DNA of 14,381 nucleotides from JAJZJT01 sp049964655 (GCA_049964655.1 JBMFXC010000066.1:1-14381); one strand, 5' to 3'; positions 7,291 through 14,270 are shown, counted from the stretch's first letter. The notes: generated from the sequence alone by a model not told the origin. A program made the numbers and translations.

Positions 7291-8562
7291 GTGCCGGGTC
7301 CGCTCGTAGAGAACGTTCGCAGAAACGAGACGCCACCGGCCGCCCGGGACGGCGACCGTTCTGCGGTCCGAATGGCCCTGCCGGTTGCCACCACTGTCTT
7401 TGTGGTTTGGCTCGCCGCGGTCGGAGCCCTCACCTTCGCGGAGGCCCGGCTTTCCGGTGTGCGGAACGGTGCGAGTGCCGAGCTGAAGGTCGTGGTGGCC
7501 TCGTGGGACGCTCACTGGCTGGAGGCCATCGCCCGCTCGGGTTACTCGTGGAACCCACACCTCAGGACGCACCAGACACCCAACTTCCTCCCTCTCTACC
7601 CCCTCCTCGAGCGAGCGGTGCATGCAGTGACGGGGCTGTGGTGGGTCATCACGGAGCTCGTCGTGAGCCTTGCCCTGCAGTACGCATTCCTCGTCGTGGT
7701 GGCCACGATCCTCGTTCTGCTCGAACGTCCTCCCACGGGTCCCCGGACGTCTCGACTCAGAAGCCTTTGGAGGCCGTCGTACCGGGTGCTGGTGCTTGCC
7801 GCCGCCTACCCAGCTTCCCTCTTCGCACTCCAGGGCTATGCCACCTCGCTCGTCATGGTCCTCGAAGCCCTGGCCATGCTGGCATTCGTCCGGCGTCGTA
7901 CGACAACGGCCTACCTGTGGGCGGGGATCGGATGCGCTGCCGATCCGTCGGCATTGGCTCTACCCGTGGGCATCGCGCTCGCCCAGTGGGCAGCGTCGCG
8001 GCAGTGGTCTTTTCCGGTCCAACCTCGGCAGTTGGGGCGCGAGCTTCTCGGCGTGGGCGGGTTCCTCGCCACCATGGCCTACTTCGGGCTCGCTTTCGAC
8101 GCTCCCTTTGCCAAGCTCCAAGCTGGTCAGGCGTGGTTCCCCAGACGCACGACGAGCCAGGTACTGGTGAACCTGGTCACCTTCCGGGCCGTCCGGGCCA
8201 GCTTCTCCACGTGGACTCGCGCCTTCCACCACGCTCGGAACTTCAGCTACACCCTGGATGCCGTCGTGCTCGTCCTTCTCGTCGTCCTCGTCGCTCTCGT
8301 CTGGGTGCGCAGCGGCACGTCGTGGCACGTTGTCGTCCCCCTGGTGGGAGTTCTCCCCCTGCTCCTGCAGTCGGCCGAGTACGGGATGACCTACGGTGTC
8401 ACAAGGCTCTCCTACCCACTGTGGCTGGCGATGGGTCTCCATCCGCGGGTCAGGCGCTCACTGGCGCGACGTCGGTCGCTCTTCGTTCTCGTCTTGGTGT
8501 GCGAGCTCGCCGTCGCCGTTGTCTGGGCGCACTACCTGGTCGAGCAGCGCTGGCTCGACTGA
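7291..8562 (+). CDS. Polytopic membrane protein, PIG-V-like mannosyltransferase candidate
   Basis: 423 residues with nine or ten hydrophobic helices. After the first helix (about 29-49) comes WDAHWLEAIARSGYSW (72-87), then NFLPLYPLLERAV (98-110). In the PIG-V/GPI-mannosyltransferase-II-like GT-C family the pattern WDa.wy..IA..GY followed by FFPLYPLL is the signature, and the Asp (D73 here) is the proposed catalytic residue in the first outer loop. Bacteria have no GPI anchors; actinobacterial relatives are thought to move mannose or another sugar from a polyprenyl-phosphate carrier to an envelope acceptor, but I know of none with proven substrate that matches this one. GTG start. It stands alone on the plus strand and converges on the SDR gene with 16 bases between stops. 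Its neighbours include two other sugar-transfer genes, which supports a role in envelope glycans. Family assignment rests on two motifs plus topology. Confidence 0.78.
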   Translation: MPGPLVENVRRNETPPAARDGDRSAVRMALPVATTVFVVWLAAVGALTFAEARLSGVRNGASAELKVVVASWDAHWLEAIARSGYSWNPHLRTHQTPNFLPLYPLLERAVHAVTGLWWVITELVVSLALQYAFLVVVATILVLLERPPTGPRTSRLRSLWRPSYRVLVLAAAYPASLFALQGYATSLVMVLEALAMLAFVRRRTTTAYLWAGIGCAADPSALALPVGIALAQWAASRQWSFPVQPRQLGRELLGVGGFLATMAYFGLAFDAPFAKLQAGQAWFPRRTTSQVLVNLVTFRAVRASFSTWTRAFHHARNFSYTLDAVVLVLLVVLVALVWVRSGTSWHVVVPLVGVLPLLLQSAEYGMTYGVTRLSYPLWLAMGLHPRVRRSLARRRSLFVLVLVCELAVAVVWAHYLVEQRWLD

Positions 8563-8578
8563 GCCCAGCCCCGCCCGC

Positions 8579-9619
8579 TTACTCCTCCTCGTGGGCGACG
8601 GCTCGGGAGTGCCGGAAGAACTGCTCGAGGTCCCGCTCGTAGCGGTAGACGGGCCCTTCGCCCACGGAGCGCCGGAGGTTGTTGGCGCGGGCAAAGCTCC
8701 TAACGGTTCCTGCGGTGGTGTACCGGTAGGAGAAGCCAGTCTTGAGGAGGCGGGAGGTGTCGACACCTCGCCCGTAGCGGGCCAGCGCCTCGAGCTCGGC
8801 GGGCAGTTCGAGACGGGCGAGGCGCAGGAGCGGGGCGCACGTGAGCCGGGGGGCGATCGGCGACAAGGGCAAAAGATGGGCGCCGGCGAGGTGCGCCACC
8901 TCGCTCCAGGGCAGCTTGCCCGCCCCGGCCACGTTGAAACGTCCGGCGATCCGGTGGAGCGTCACGTGCTCGAGCGAGCGGACCACGTCGTCCTCCTCGA
9001 CGAACTGCACCAGGGGGTCGTAGCCGGCGATCGCCGGTAGCAACCGCCGCCGGAGGTCCGTGCTGATCGGCGTGACGATGTCGCTGCCGAGCACGTTGGC
9101 GAACCGGAGCACCGTGACGGCCACCTGCGGATTGTCCTCGGCGAAGTCGTCGACCAGGGACTCGACCTCGAGCAGTGATCGTTCGAGCTGGGTGGTGACC
9201 GGAGCGTTGCGGTGCGCATCCTCGTCGAACCATGCCGGGTCGCGTGGCGATGACCCGTAGACATGGGTCGAGGACTTCACGACGACGTGGCGCACCGACG
9301 TGCCAGCCGCACCGGCAGCGGCCAGCAGGTTGAGCGTCCCGATCACGTTGACCTCGTGCAGCGCCCTCCTCGTGACGGACGACGAGTTGGTGACGAGGAA
9401 CGTGTGGACCACGGTGTCGACCCGGGTGGCTCTGACGATCCGGTTGAGGATCGAGTAGGTCTGGTCGGCGCGGACGAACTCCGTCCGCTCGAGGGGGACC
9501 TTCGGCTCGCCGGTGCCCATGCCGAGGATCAGCTCGACGGAGGGCTGGCCCTCGAAGGCCTGGGCCACTCGACCGCCCCAGAAGGTGTCGACCCCGGTGA
9601 CCAGGACGCGGCGTGCCAC
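8579..9619 (-). CDS. NAD-dependent epimerase/dehydratase-like protein (extended SDR, atypical)
   Basis: 346 residues, GTG start. The N-terminal Rossmann motif is VTGVDTFWGGRVAQAF (7-22, TGxxxxxGG instead of TGxxGxxG). Then come VDTVVHTFLVTN (67-78), an EVNVIGTLNLLAAA helix (89-102), VVVKSSTHVYGSSP (112-125) and VLRFANVLGSD (170-180), all usual in extended SDRs such as GalE. The catalytic YxxxK is absent: at the expected place the protein reads TTQLERSLLEVE, which puts T143 and R147 where Tyr and Lys should be, with the family Glu at 151. Inference: it may bind a nucleotide without being an ordinary epimerase. It is similar in type to mycobacterial GalE2 (Rv0501), which also sits beside an acyltransferase-like gene. 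Six bases separate it from the acyltransferase stop and no Shine-Dalgarno is visible, so translation is probably coupled. Confidence 0.88.
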   Translation of the reverse strand: MARRVLVTGVDTFWGGRVAQAFEGQPSVELILGMGTGEPKVPLERTEFVRADQTYSILNRIVRATRVDTVVHTFLVTNSSSVTRRALHEVNVIGTLNLLAAAGAAGTSVRHVVVKSSTHVYGSSPRDPAWFDEDAHRNAPVTTQLERSLLEVESLVDDFAEDNPQVAVTVLRFANVLGSDIVTPISTDLRRRLLPAIAGYDPLVQFVEEDDVVRSLEHVTLHRIAGRFNVAGAGKLPWSEVAHLAGAHLLPLSPIAPRLTCAPLLRLARLELPAELEALARYGRGVDTSRLLKTGFSYRYTTAGTVRSFARANNLRRSVGEGPVYRYERDLEQFFRHSRAVAHEEE

Positions 9620-9625
9620 GTCGAG

Positions 9626-10729
9626 CTACCCGAAGAAGACGCTGCGTCGTTCTCGCAGCACGTCGTGGAGCGCGTCTTGGAGGCGCGAGCGGACCTGTTC
9701 CGCCTCGTCCATCACCCGGCTCTTCGAGTAGCGCTCGAGGCCGGGCTCGACGTCGAAGGTGACGGGCTCGAGCACGCGCAGCCGGAGCTTGGTCGGGAAG
9801 TAGGTCACGGCGCCGAGCAACGGGCCGAAGGCGACCATGTTGGCCGTCACCGGGAAGTAGGGGAGCCGCAGGGCGCGAGCCAGATGGTACGAACGGAAGA
9901 GGACCGGCATGGCCTCCTCCGCCCCGACGACGGCGATGGGGACGACGGGCACGCCTGCGCGCATGGCGATCTCGACGAAACCGCCCCGCCCGAACCGACG
10001 GAGCCGGTAGCGGTCCGCGTACCGCTTGGAGGGACCCTTGGTGCCTTCAGGGAAGACGAGCACGAGCTCCTGGCGGTCGTGGAGCAGACGGTAGGCGTTG
10101 TCGGGGTGGGCGGGGACGCCTCCGGTGCGCGACCACAGCGTCCCGACGACAGGGACGGTCCGGAAGAACGAGTCGGCGAGGCCGTAGACGGGACGGCCCA
10201 GCTCGCGCTCGATGCCGTGCATGATGACCGGGGCGTCCGGCGGGATGGCACCGGCATGGTTGGCCACGAGCAGCGCCCCGCCTGTCCGCGGGATCCGCTC
10301 GAGCCCCTCCCACTCGACACGGAACCAGTAGCGGTAGACGGGGTCGTAGAGGCGACGGGCAAGGGACCGCACCCGCTCGGAGCGACCCCATTCGTCGACG
10401 TCGGACAGGCGTGGGGCGTCGGCTGCCCCCGGTGCGGCCGGCGGGACGGGGACGGGGAGCGAAGTGGTGGCGGCCGCCGCTCGTCCCTCGGTGCTGCGCT
10501 GGCTGGTCCCGGGCCCGGTGCCGACGGGTCTGCCGCCGCCAGGGGGAGGCGACGGCGGGGCGTTGCCGAGGTCCACCGCGTCGGCGTCGACGGTCGCAGT
10601 GGACCGGACACTGGACGGTGATCGAGCAGGGCGCCGGGGGTGGGTGGAGCGCGCCGCGCCGCCACCATCGTCGCCTTGGGGTGCCGAGCGGGTCGCGGAG
10701 GCCACGATGGCATCGTAGGCCGCCACCAT
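9626..10729 (-). CDS. Lysophospholipid acyltransferase family protein (PlsC-like)
   Basis: 367 residues, ATG start. The catalytic domain runs from about 115 to 340. Motif I is VANHAGAIPPDA with N157, H158 and D165, giving HX6D rather than the classical HX4D; this longer spacing occurs in a PlsC/DGAT-like branch with NHxGxxPxD. Motif III is LVFPEGTKGPSK (E228, G229), and PVVPIAVVGAEEA is motif IV. Family role: transfer of an acyl chain from acyl-CoA or acyl-ACP to a lysophospholipid or other hydroxyl at the membrane. Residues 1-110 are a low-complexity Pro/Ala/Gly/Arg-rich tail, likely disordered; the true start could be further in. It is the first gene of a two-gene minus-strand unit with the SDR. 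The start codon is preceded directly by a hairpin (10732-10767) and by no obvious Shine-Dalgarno. Substrate unknown; an envelope lipid is likely. Confidence 0.9.
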   Translation of the reverse strand: MVAAYDAIVASATRSAPQGDDGGGAARSTHPRRPARSPSSVRSTATVDADAVDLGNAPPSPPPGGGRPVGTGPGTSQRSTEGRAAAATTSLPVPVPPAAPGAADAPRLSDVDEWGRSERVRSLARRLYDPVYRYWFRVEWEGLERIPRTGGALLVANHAGAIPPDAPVIMHGIERELGRPVYGLADSFFRTVPVVGTLWSRTGGVPAHPDNAYRLLHDRQELVLVFPEGTKGPSKRYADRYRLRRFGRGGFVEIAMRAGVPVVPIAVVGAEEAMPVLFRSYHLARALRLPYFPVTANMVAFGPLLGAVTYFPTKLRLRVLEPVTFDVEPGLERYSKSRVMDEAEQVRSRLQDALHDVLRERRSVFFG

Positions 10730-10731
10730 CC

Positions 10732-10767
10732 GGCGGGTGCCCGCTAACCCGCCCTTTTTGACCCGCC
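10732..10767. promoter_or_regulatory. Duplicated 7-mer forming two alternative hairpins before the acyltransferase start
   Basis: On the plus strand GGCGGGT (10732-10738) can pair with ACCCGCC at 10747-10753 (8-nt loop) or with a second ACCCGCC at 10761-10767 (22-nt loop). CTTTTTG lies between the two copies. Read on the plus strand, the first hairpin plus T5 resembles a weak intrinsic terminator for antisense transcription. Read on the minus strand, the shared arm ends 2 nt before the acyltransferase ATG and could mask its start. Confidence 0.4.
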
Positions 10768-10811
10768 ATTCTGTGCCGGTGGGGCCCAGCGCCGGCGGGG
10801 CCGAGCGCCGG

Positions 10812-11366
10812 TCAGGGCCTGCCCGCCCCGACCAGCCCCGACAGCCAGAGGGGATCGTAGGAGACGACGGTACCGGGGTAGGCGGCCTGGATGATGGTGT
10901 CGGCCCCGTACGGCGTCGGCTGGCCGTTCACGGTCGGACCGATGTACATGACGACGTGGTCGATCCCGGTGCCGTCGAGGTCGTAGAAGAGGAGGTCGCC
11001 CGGTTCGAGCTGGTCGAGAGGGACGCGGGCCGACTCAGCGTACTGATCGGCCGCCGAGTGCAGGAGAGAGACCCCGGCCGCCTTCCAGGCCAGCATCACC
11101 AGTCCGGAGCAGTCCACCCCTGAGCGGCTCGCTCCACCCCAGACGTAGGGGACCCCGAGGTAGGAGAGGGCGGCGTGGACGGCAGCAAGGCCGGCGGCGG
11201 TGGGACTGCCCCCGTACCCGACCGGTAGGCCGGTGGCTGCGCCCGCCGAGCTGGCTGCTGATCCGGCTGCCTGCTCCGCCGTCTGCACTGCGGTGTCGAC
11301 CGCGGTGGCCACGCCCGTGGGTCCGCCCGTGGGTCCGCCCGTGGGTCCGCCCGTGGGTCCGCCCGT
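10812..11366 (-). CDS. NlpC/P60 peptidoglycan hydrolase, C-terminal part (gene continues across the N gap)
   Basis: This is the catalytic end of the secreted protein whose N-terminal half lies at 11467-12427. Next to the gap it encodes GPTG repeats, then an Ala/Thr-rich spacer (VATAVDTAVQTAEQAAGSAA) and the NlpC/P60 domain: AALSYLGVPYVWGGASRSG, catalytic Cys in VDCSGLV (codon 11111-11109), catalytic His in GIDHVVMYIG (codon 10958-10956), and IIQAAYPG where the third polar residue normally stands (Gln here). Family role: cleavage of D-gamma-glutamyl-meso-diaminopimelate or related stem-peptide bonds in the wall, as RipA and RipC do at the septum. The catalytic domain is complete and ends 13 residues before the stop. 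A GTG at 11312 opens a frame for the domain alone but is only an internal codon. The frame differs by one base from the upstream half solely because of the placeholder gap. Confidence 0.92.
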   Translation of the reverse strand, partial: TGGPTGGPTGGPTGGPTGVATAVDTAVQTAEQAAGSAASSAGAATGLPVGYGGSPTAAGLAAVHAALSYLGVPYVWGGASRSGVDCSGLVMLAWKAAGVSLLHSAADQYAESARVPLDQLEPGDLLFYDLDGTGIDHVVMYIGPTVNGQPTPYGADTIIQAAYPGTVVSYDPLWLSGLVGAGRP

Positions 11367-11531
11367 NNNNNNNNNNNNNNNNNNNNNNNNNNNNNNNNNN
11401 NNNNNNNNNNNNNNNNNNNNNNNNNNNNNNNNNNNNNNNNNNNNNNNNNNNNNNNNNNNNNNNNNNCGCCCGTGGGTCCGCCCGTGGGTCCGCCCGTGGG
11501 TCCGCCCGTGGGTCCGCCCGTGGGTCCGCCG
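11317..11531. repeat. 12-bp coding tandem repeat (GPTG)n interrupted by an assembly gap
   Basis: The unit GTGGGTCCGCCC (plus strand) is present as four perfect copies at 11317-11364 plus two bases, then the N run, then five bases of a partial copy, four perfect copies at 11472-11519 and one final copy with C to G at the last base (11520-11531). On the minus strand each unit encodes Gly-Pro-Thr-Gly in the hydrolase frame on both sides. The near-perfect identity suggests recent expansion by slippage, and the copy number is unknown. Confidence 0.95.
11367..11466. other. Assembly gap (100 N)
   Basis: Exactly 100 N, the customary placeholder for a gap of unknown size. It falls inside a perfect 12-bp tandem repeat, the probable cause of the assembly break. 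Distances between repeat units across it (11317 to 11472 is 155, one short of 156) show that 100 is not the true length. Confidence 0.98.
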
Positions 11532-12427
11532 GAGGAGCTCCCCGGCGGCGTTACCAGTGTCTCGGCCACGGCCGCAGCCTGGGCAGCACGCTGCGCTGCA
11601 GCGCGTGCCGCGGCGGCCTGGTTGGCGGCGGCGGCCTGAGCGGCGGCACGGGCGGCAGCCTGGGCCTGGGCAGCCGCCTGGGCGGCGACCTCTTGGGCGA
11701 AGGTCCCCTTGACCGATGTCAGCGTGGCCTGGGCCGCGCCTGCGGCGGCCTGGGCGGACCGACGCGCTGCATCGACGCTGGCCACGTCGGCAGCCTGGGC
11801 GCGTTGCTCGGTGGCGAGCGCGTCATGGACGGCGCGAACCTGTCGCTCGTCGCTGGACAGAGCGTTGGCGGCCGTGGTGATGTCGTCGGCCAGGACGGAC
11901 TCGTAGGTGGAGCGGACCTGGTCGGCGGCCGTCGGGGTGGCGAAGTAAGAAGCGAGCCCGGATGCCGACGAACCTGTCATGTAGGAGACGAGGGCGTCGT
12001 TCCGTAGCCGTCCCCGGTCGAGGGACAGTTGGACGTCGAGGGCGGCCAGACGAGCGTCGGTTCCCTGCAGGCGTGCCTCCGTGCGAGCCAGCGCCACCTG
12101 GGCCTGGTTGTACTGCTCGTCGGTCTGGTCGATCACGCCCTGCTCGTGGGTGATCGTCGCCTCGAGTGCCGCGATCTGGCTCTCGGTGGCAGCGATCTGC
12201 TGCTGCGAAGACGCACCGGTCACCGGGGCGGCCCCGGCTCCGGTGACTCCGGCGGCCCCGGCGCCGGCAGGCAGGGCAGCCAAGGCGAGGACGACGGCGA
12301 GGACCGTGGCGAGGCCGGTGAGGCAAGGCCGGGACCACCCGGTCCGTCGTCGGAGACGAGCCGATCGCGGCGCGCCTGTTGACAGGGCGACTGGTGGTCC
12401 GACACTCACCACGGTCACATCGTCCAC
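11467..12427 (-). CDS. NlpC/P60 peptidoglycan hydrolase, N-terminal signal and coiled-coil part (continues across the N gap)
   Basis: First 320 residues of the same gene as 10812-11366. From the GTG at 12427 there is an Arg-rich N-region (RSARLRRRTGW), a hydrophobic core (CLTGLATVLAVVLALAAL) and a likely signal cleavage after PAGAGAA, so the protein is exported. Next comes a coiled coil (QQQIAATESQIAALEATI through ARLAALDVQLSLDRGRLR), the NDALVSYMTG segment usual in RipA-like hydrolases, a second helical stretch and a very Ala/Gln-rich helix (AAQAAAQAQAAARAAAQ) leading to SSSGGPTG repeats. In RipA-type enzymes such coiled coils hold the catalytic domain inactive or bind a divisome partner. 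Start choice: the frame is open to an ATG at 12502, but the extra 25 codons contain a perfect inverted repeat and little protein-like sequence; a GTG at 12418 is also possible. AAGGGC before 12427 may serve as a ribosome site. Confidence 0.88.
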
Positions 12428-12454
12428 GTTCGCAGCGCCCTTGAGCAGGGTCAA
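12426..12454 (-). promoter_or_regulatory. Candidate promoter of the NlpC/P60 hydrolase gene
   Basis: On the minus strand TTGACC (12454-12449, five of six to TTGACA) is followed after 17 nt by GAACGT (12431-12426), a poor -10 with only A2 and T6 conserved. Transcription would start near 12418, where a GTG codon lies in frame, giving a possible leaderless mRNA. The promoter would lie inside the inverted repeat 12427-12464. Confidence 0.25.
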
Positions 12455-12464
12455 GGGGCGAACG
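12427..12464. promoter_or_regulatory. 14-bp bulged inverted repeat in the divergent intergenic region
   Basis: Left arm CGTTCGC (12427-12433), four bases AGCG, CCCTTGA (12438-12444), loop GCAGGG, right arm TCAAGGG (12451-12457) and GCGAACG (12458-12464). All 14 pairs are Watson-Crick, with one 4-nt bulge. It overlaps the candidate hydrolase promoter and touches its GTG start, so it may be an operator or an mRNA hairpin. No T-tract follows on either strand, so it is not a standard terminator. Confidence 0.55.
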
Positions 12465-12602
12465 GCAGCTTTCCGGCCGGCCGGTCGCACTACCGTGACC
12501 ATGGGTGGGCTTCAACGGCGGTGGCAGCCGAGCCACGTCGACGAGGGCAGCGCACCCCTGACCGGGGCGCGTCCGCAAGGGACCGCACCCGATCGAGATG
12601 AC

Positions 12603-12611
12603 GGAAGGGGG
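12603..12611 (+). promoter_or_regulatory. Shine-Dalgarno site for the carboxylesterase
   Basis: GGAAGGGGG, ending 9 nt before the GTG at 12621. It selects this start, from which VDGVVETGTGRVAG matches the usual first strands of type B carboxylesterases, over the in-frame ATG at 12501 and the still longer open frame, whose translation is unlike the family. Confidence 0.6.
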
Positions 12612-12620
12612 AAAACGCTC

Positions 12621-14228
12621 GTGGACGGCGTCGTCGAGACCGGCACCGGGCGTGTTGCCGGGCAGCGGAGCGCGGGCACTTGGTCCTTTCTGGGTGTCCC
12701 CTACGCGGCGGCGCCGACGGGGCGACGGAGGTTCCACCCACCAGTCCCACCGACTCCGTGGGCAGGCATTCGCCACTGCAGCGCCTTCGGGCCGATCGCA
12801 CCCCAGCTCGCCTCGGTCGGGGGTCTCTCCATGAGCGGTGAGCCCGAGGAGCGCGACGAGGACTGCCTGACCCTCAACGTGTGGTCGCCAGCACTCGACG
12901 ACAACCGGCGCCCGGTCCTGGTCTGGGTCCACGGCGGCAGCTTCACTTCGGGGTCAGGGTCAGGAGTGCTCTATCGCGGCGGGCTCCTGGCCAGGGAGGC
13001 AGACGCCGTGGTCGTGACCTGCAACTACCGCCTGGGAGCACTTGGCTTCCTGGCCCACCCCGCCCTCGCCGAGGACGCAGCCGGTGAACCATGGTGCGGC
13101 GGCCCAGCCTGGCGGGGATGGGGGAATTGGGGCTTGGCCGACCAGGTTGCCGTGCTCGCCTGGGTTCGCGACAACGTCGCCGGTTTCGGGGGAGACCCTG
13201 GCAACGTCACCATCTTCGGCGAGTCAGCCGGTGGGATGAGCGTCTCGGCCCTGCTTGCCGCACCCGAGGCACGCGGCTTGTTCCACCGGGCGATCGTCGA
13301 GAGCGGTCCACCCGGCGTCCACGAGGCGTCCACGGCGGTCGAGCGCGCCGAGCGCATCGTGGCCGCCGCCGGTATTCGTCTCGAGCGCAGCGCGCTGGTC
13401 GACGTGCCGGCCGACGCTCTGGTGACGGCGACCGCCGAGGTGGGACGTTCCCTCGGACCCGGTGATGGGATCCCCCTTCCGCTCCTCCCCGTCGTCGACG
13501 GGGGGCTCCTCGACGACCATCCGACCATTGCTGTCGCCGCCGGGTCTGCGACCGGGGTCCCCCTGCTGGTCGGCACCAACCGTGACGAGTCGACGTTCTT
13601 CGCCCTCGGTGACGCCACCGTGCGGACGATCGACGATGCCGGGGTCCGGCGGTGGGCGGCGACCGTGCTCCGCGGTGACGACGCTGCTACGACGGTGGTC
13701 GACGCTTATCGACGAGCTCGTCTCCGCCGAGGGGAGCCCGTGTCTCCGCTCGACGTGTGGGTGGCGCTCGCCACCGACCTCGTCTTCCGGCTCCCCACAG
13801 AGCGTCTGGCTGATGCACACGCCACTGCTCACACCGCGTCGGCGACCGAGGGCGTCGGGACCTACGTGTACTACTTCACCTGGCCCTCACCATTCCTCGG
13901 TGGCCGGCTGGGAGCCTGTCATGCGCTGGAGATCCCGTTCGTCTTCGGAGCAGTTGCTGATCCCGCGGTGCAGATGTTCACTGGCGGCGGCAACGAGGCG
14001 CTCGAGCTGTCAGTGGCGATGCGCCGCTTCTGGGGGGCTTTTGCCTTGTGCGGCGTCCCCAGCCCGGGGGAGCAGACATGGCCGAGCTGGGTGCCGGGGG
14101 AGTGTTCGACGATGGTGCTCGGTCCGTGGCCGGACGACCCCGGCGTCCTCTGGCGTCCGGTCGACGGTCCTCGTCACGAGGAGCTCGCTGTCCTCGCGGA
14201 GGTGGTGGGTGAGGGTGGGACCAGGTGA
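12621..14228 (+). CDS. Type B carboxylesterase/lipase family protein
   Basis: 535 residues, the normal length of the bacterial family (para-nitrobenzyl esterase type). Family role: hydrolysis of carboxylic esters by a Ser-Glu-His triad on an alpha/beta-hydrolase fold. Seen: FLGVPYAAAPTGRRRFHPP near the N-terminus, EDCLTLNVWSP, oxyanion-hole HGG (H104-G-G106) in VWVHGGSF, NYRLGALGFLA, GLADQVAVLAWVRDNVAGFGG, nucleophile elbow GESAGG with S202, acid E323 in GTNRDEST, and H434 in GACHALEIPFVFG. Spacing matches the family triad (Ser189, Glu310, His399 in B. subtilis PnbA). No signal peptide is visible, so it is probably cytoplasmic. It is transcribed away from the NlpC/P60 gene with about 190 bases between the chosen starts. 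TACCGT at 12491-12496 fits a -10 box, but no -35 is clear. Substrate unknown. Start confidence is moderate, family very high. Confidence 0.94.
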   Translation: MDGVVETGTGRVAGQRSAGTWSFLGVPYAAAPTGRRRFHPPVPPTPWAGIRHCSAFGPIAPQLASVGGLSMSGEPEERDEDCLTLNVWSPALDDNRRPVLVWVHGGSFTSGSGSGVLYRGGLLAREADAVVVTCNYRLGALGFLAHPALAEDAAGEPWCGGPAWRGWGNWGLADQVAVLAWVRDNVAGFGGDPGNVTIFGESAGGMSVSALLAAPEARGLFHRAIVESGPPGVHEASTAVERAERIVAAAGIRLERSALVDVPADALVTATAEVGRSLGPGDGIPLPLLPVVDGGLLDDHPTIAVAAGSATGVPLLVGTNRDESTFFALGDATVRTIDDAGVRRWAATVLRGDDAATTVVDAYRRARLRRGEPVSPLDVWVALATDLVFRLPTERLADAHATAHTASATEGVGTYVYYFTWPSPFLGGRLGACHALEIPFVFGAVADPAVQMFTGGGNEALELSVAMRRFWGAFALCGVPSPGEQTWPSWVPGECSTMVLGPWPDDPGVLWRPVDGPRHEELAVLAEVVGEGGTR

Positions 14229-14270
14229 CGACCGGTCGGCAGCTTCACCGGCCGGGATGGCCCCGTGCGG

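Noticed and set aside
9263..10621. 452-residue plus-strand open frame opposite the SDR and acyltransferase
   Set aside because: Shadow of two well-supported minus-strand genes; no recognisable domain.
11096..11366. RADPRADPRADP-type reading of the repeat and a frameshift in the hydrolase
   Set aside because: It is an artefact of the 100-N placeholder: the flanking halves both read GPTG in their own frames and realign if the gap is 5 modulo 12.
11317..11531. CRISPR-like array of regular repeats
   Set aside because: Units are contiguous 12-mers without spacers and encode GPTG in frame; it is a coding minisatellite.
12499..12504. Overlapping ATG codons on both strands in CCATGG, as if two genes started on the same bases
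   Set aside because: Both ATGs are the distal start options; better starts lie at 12621 (plus) and about 12427 (minus), leaving a normal divergent intergenic region.
12081..12620. In-frame upstream extension of the carboxylesterase open frame
   Set aside because: It overlaps the signal-peptide region of the minus-strand hydrolase, translates to non-family Arg/Pro-rich sequence, and a good ribosome site marks the GTG at 12621.
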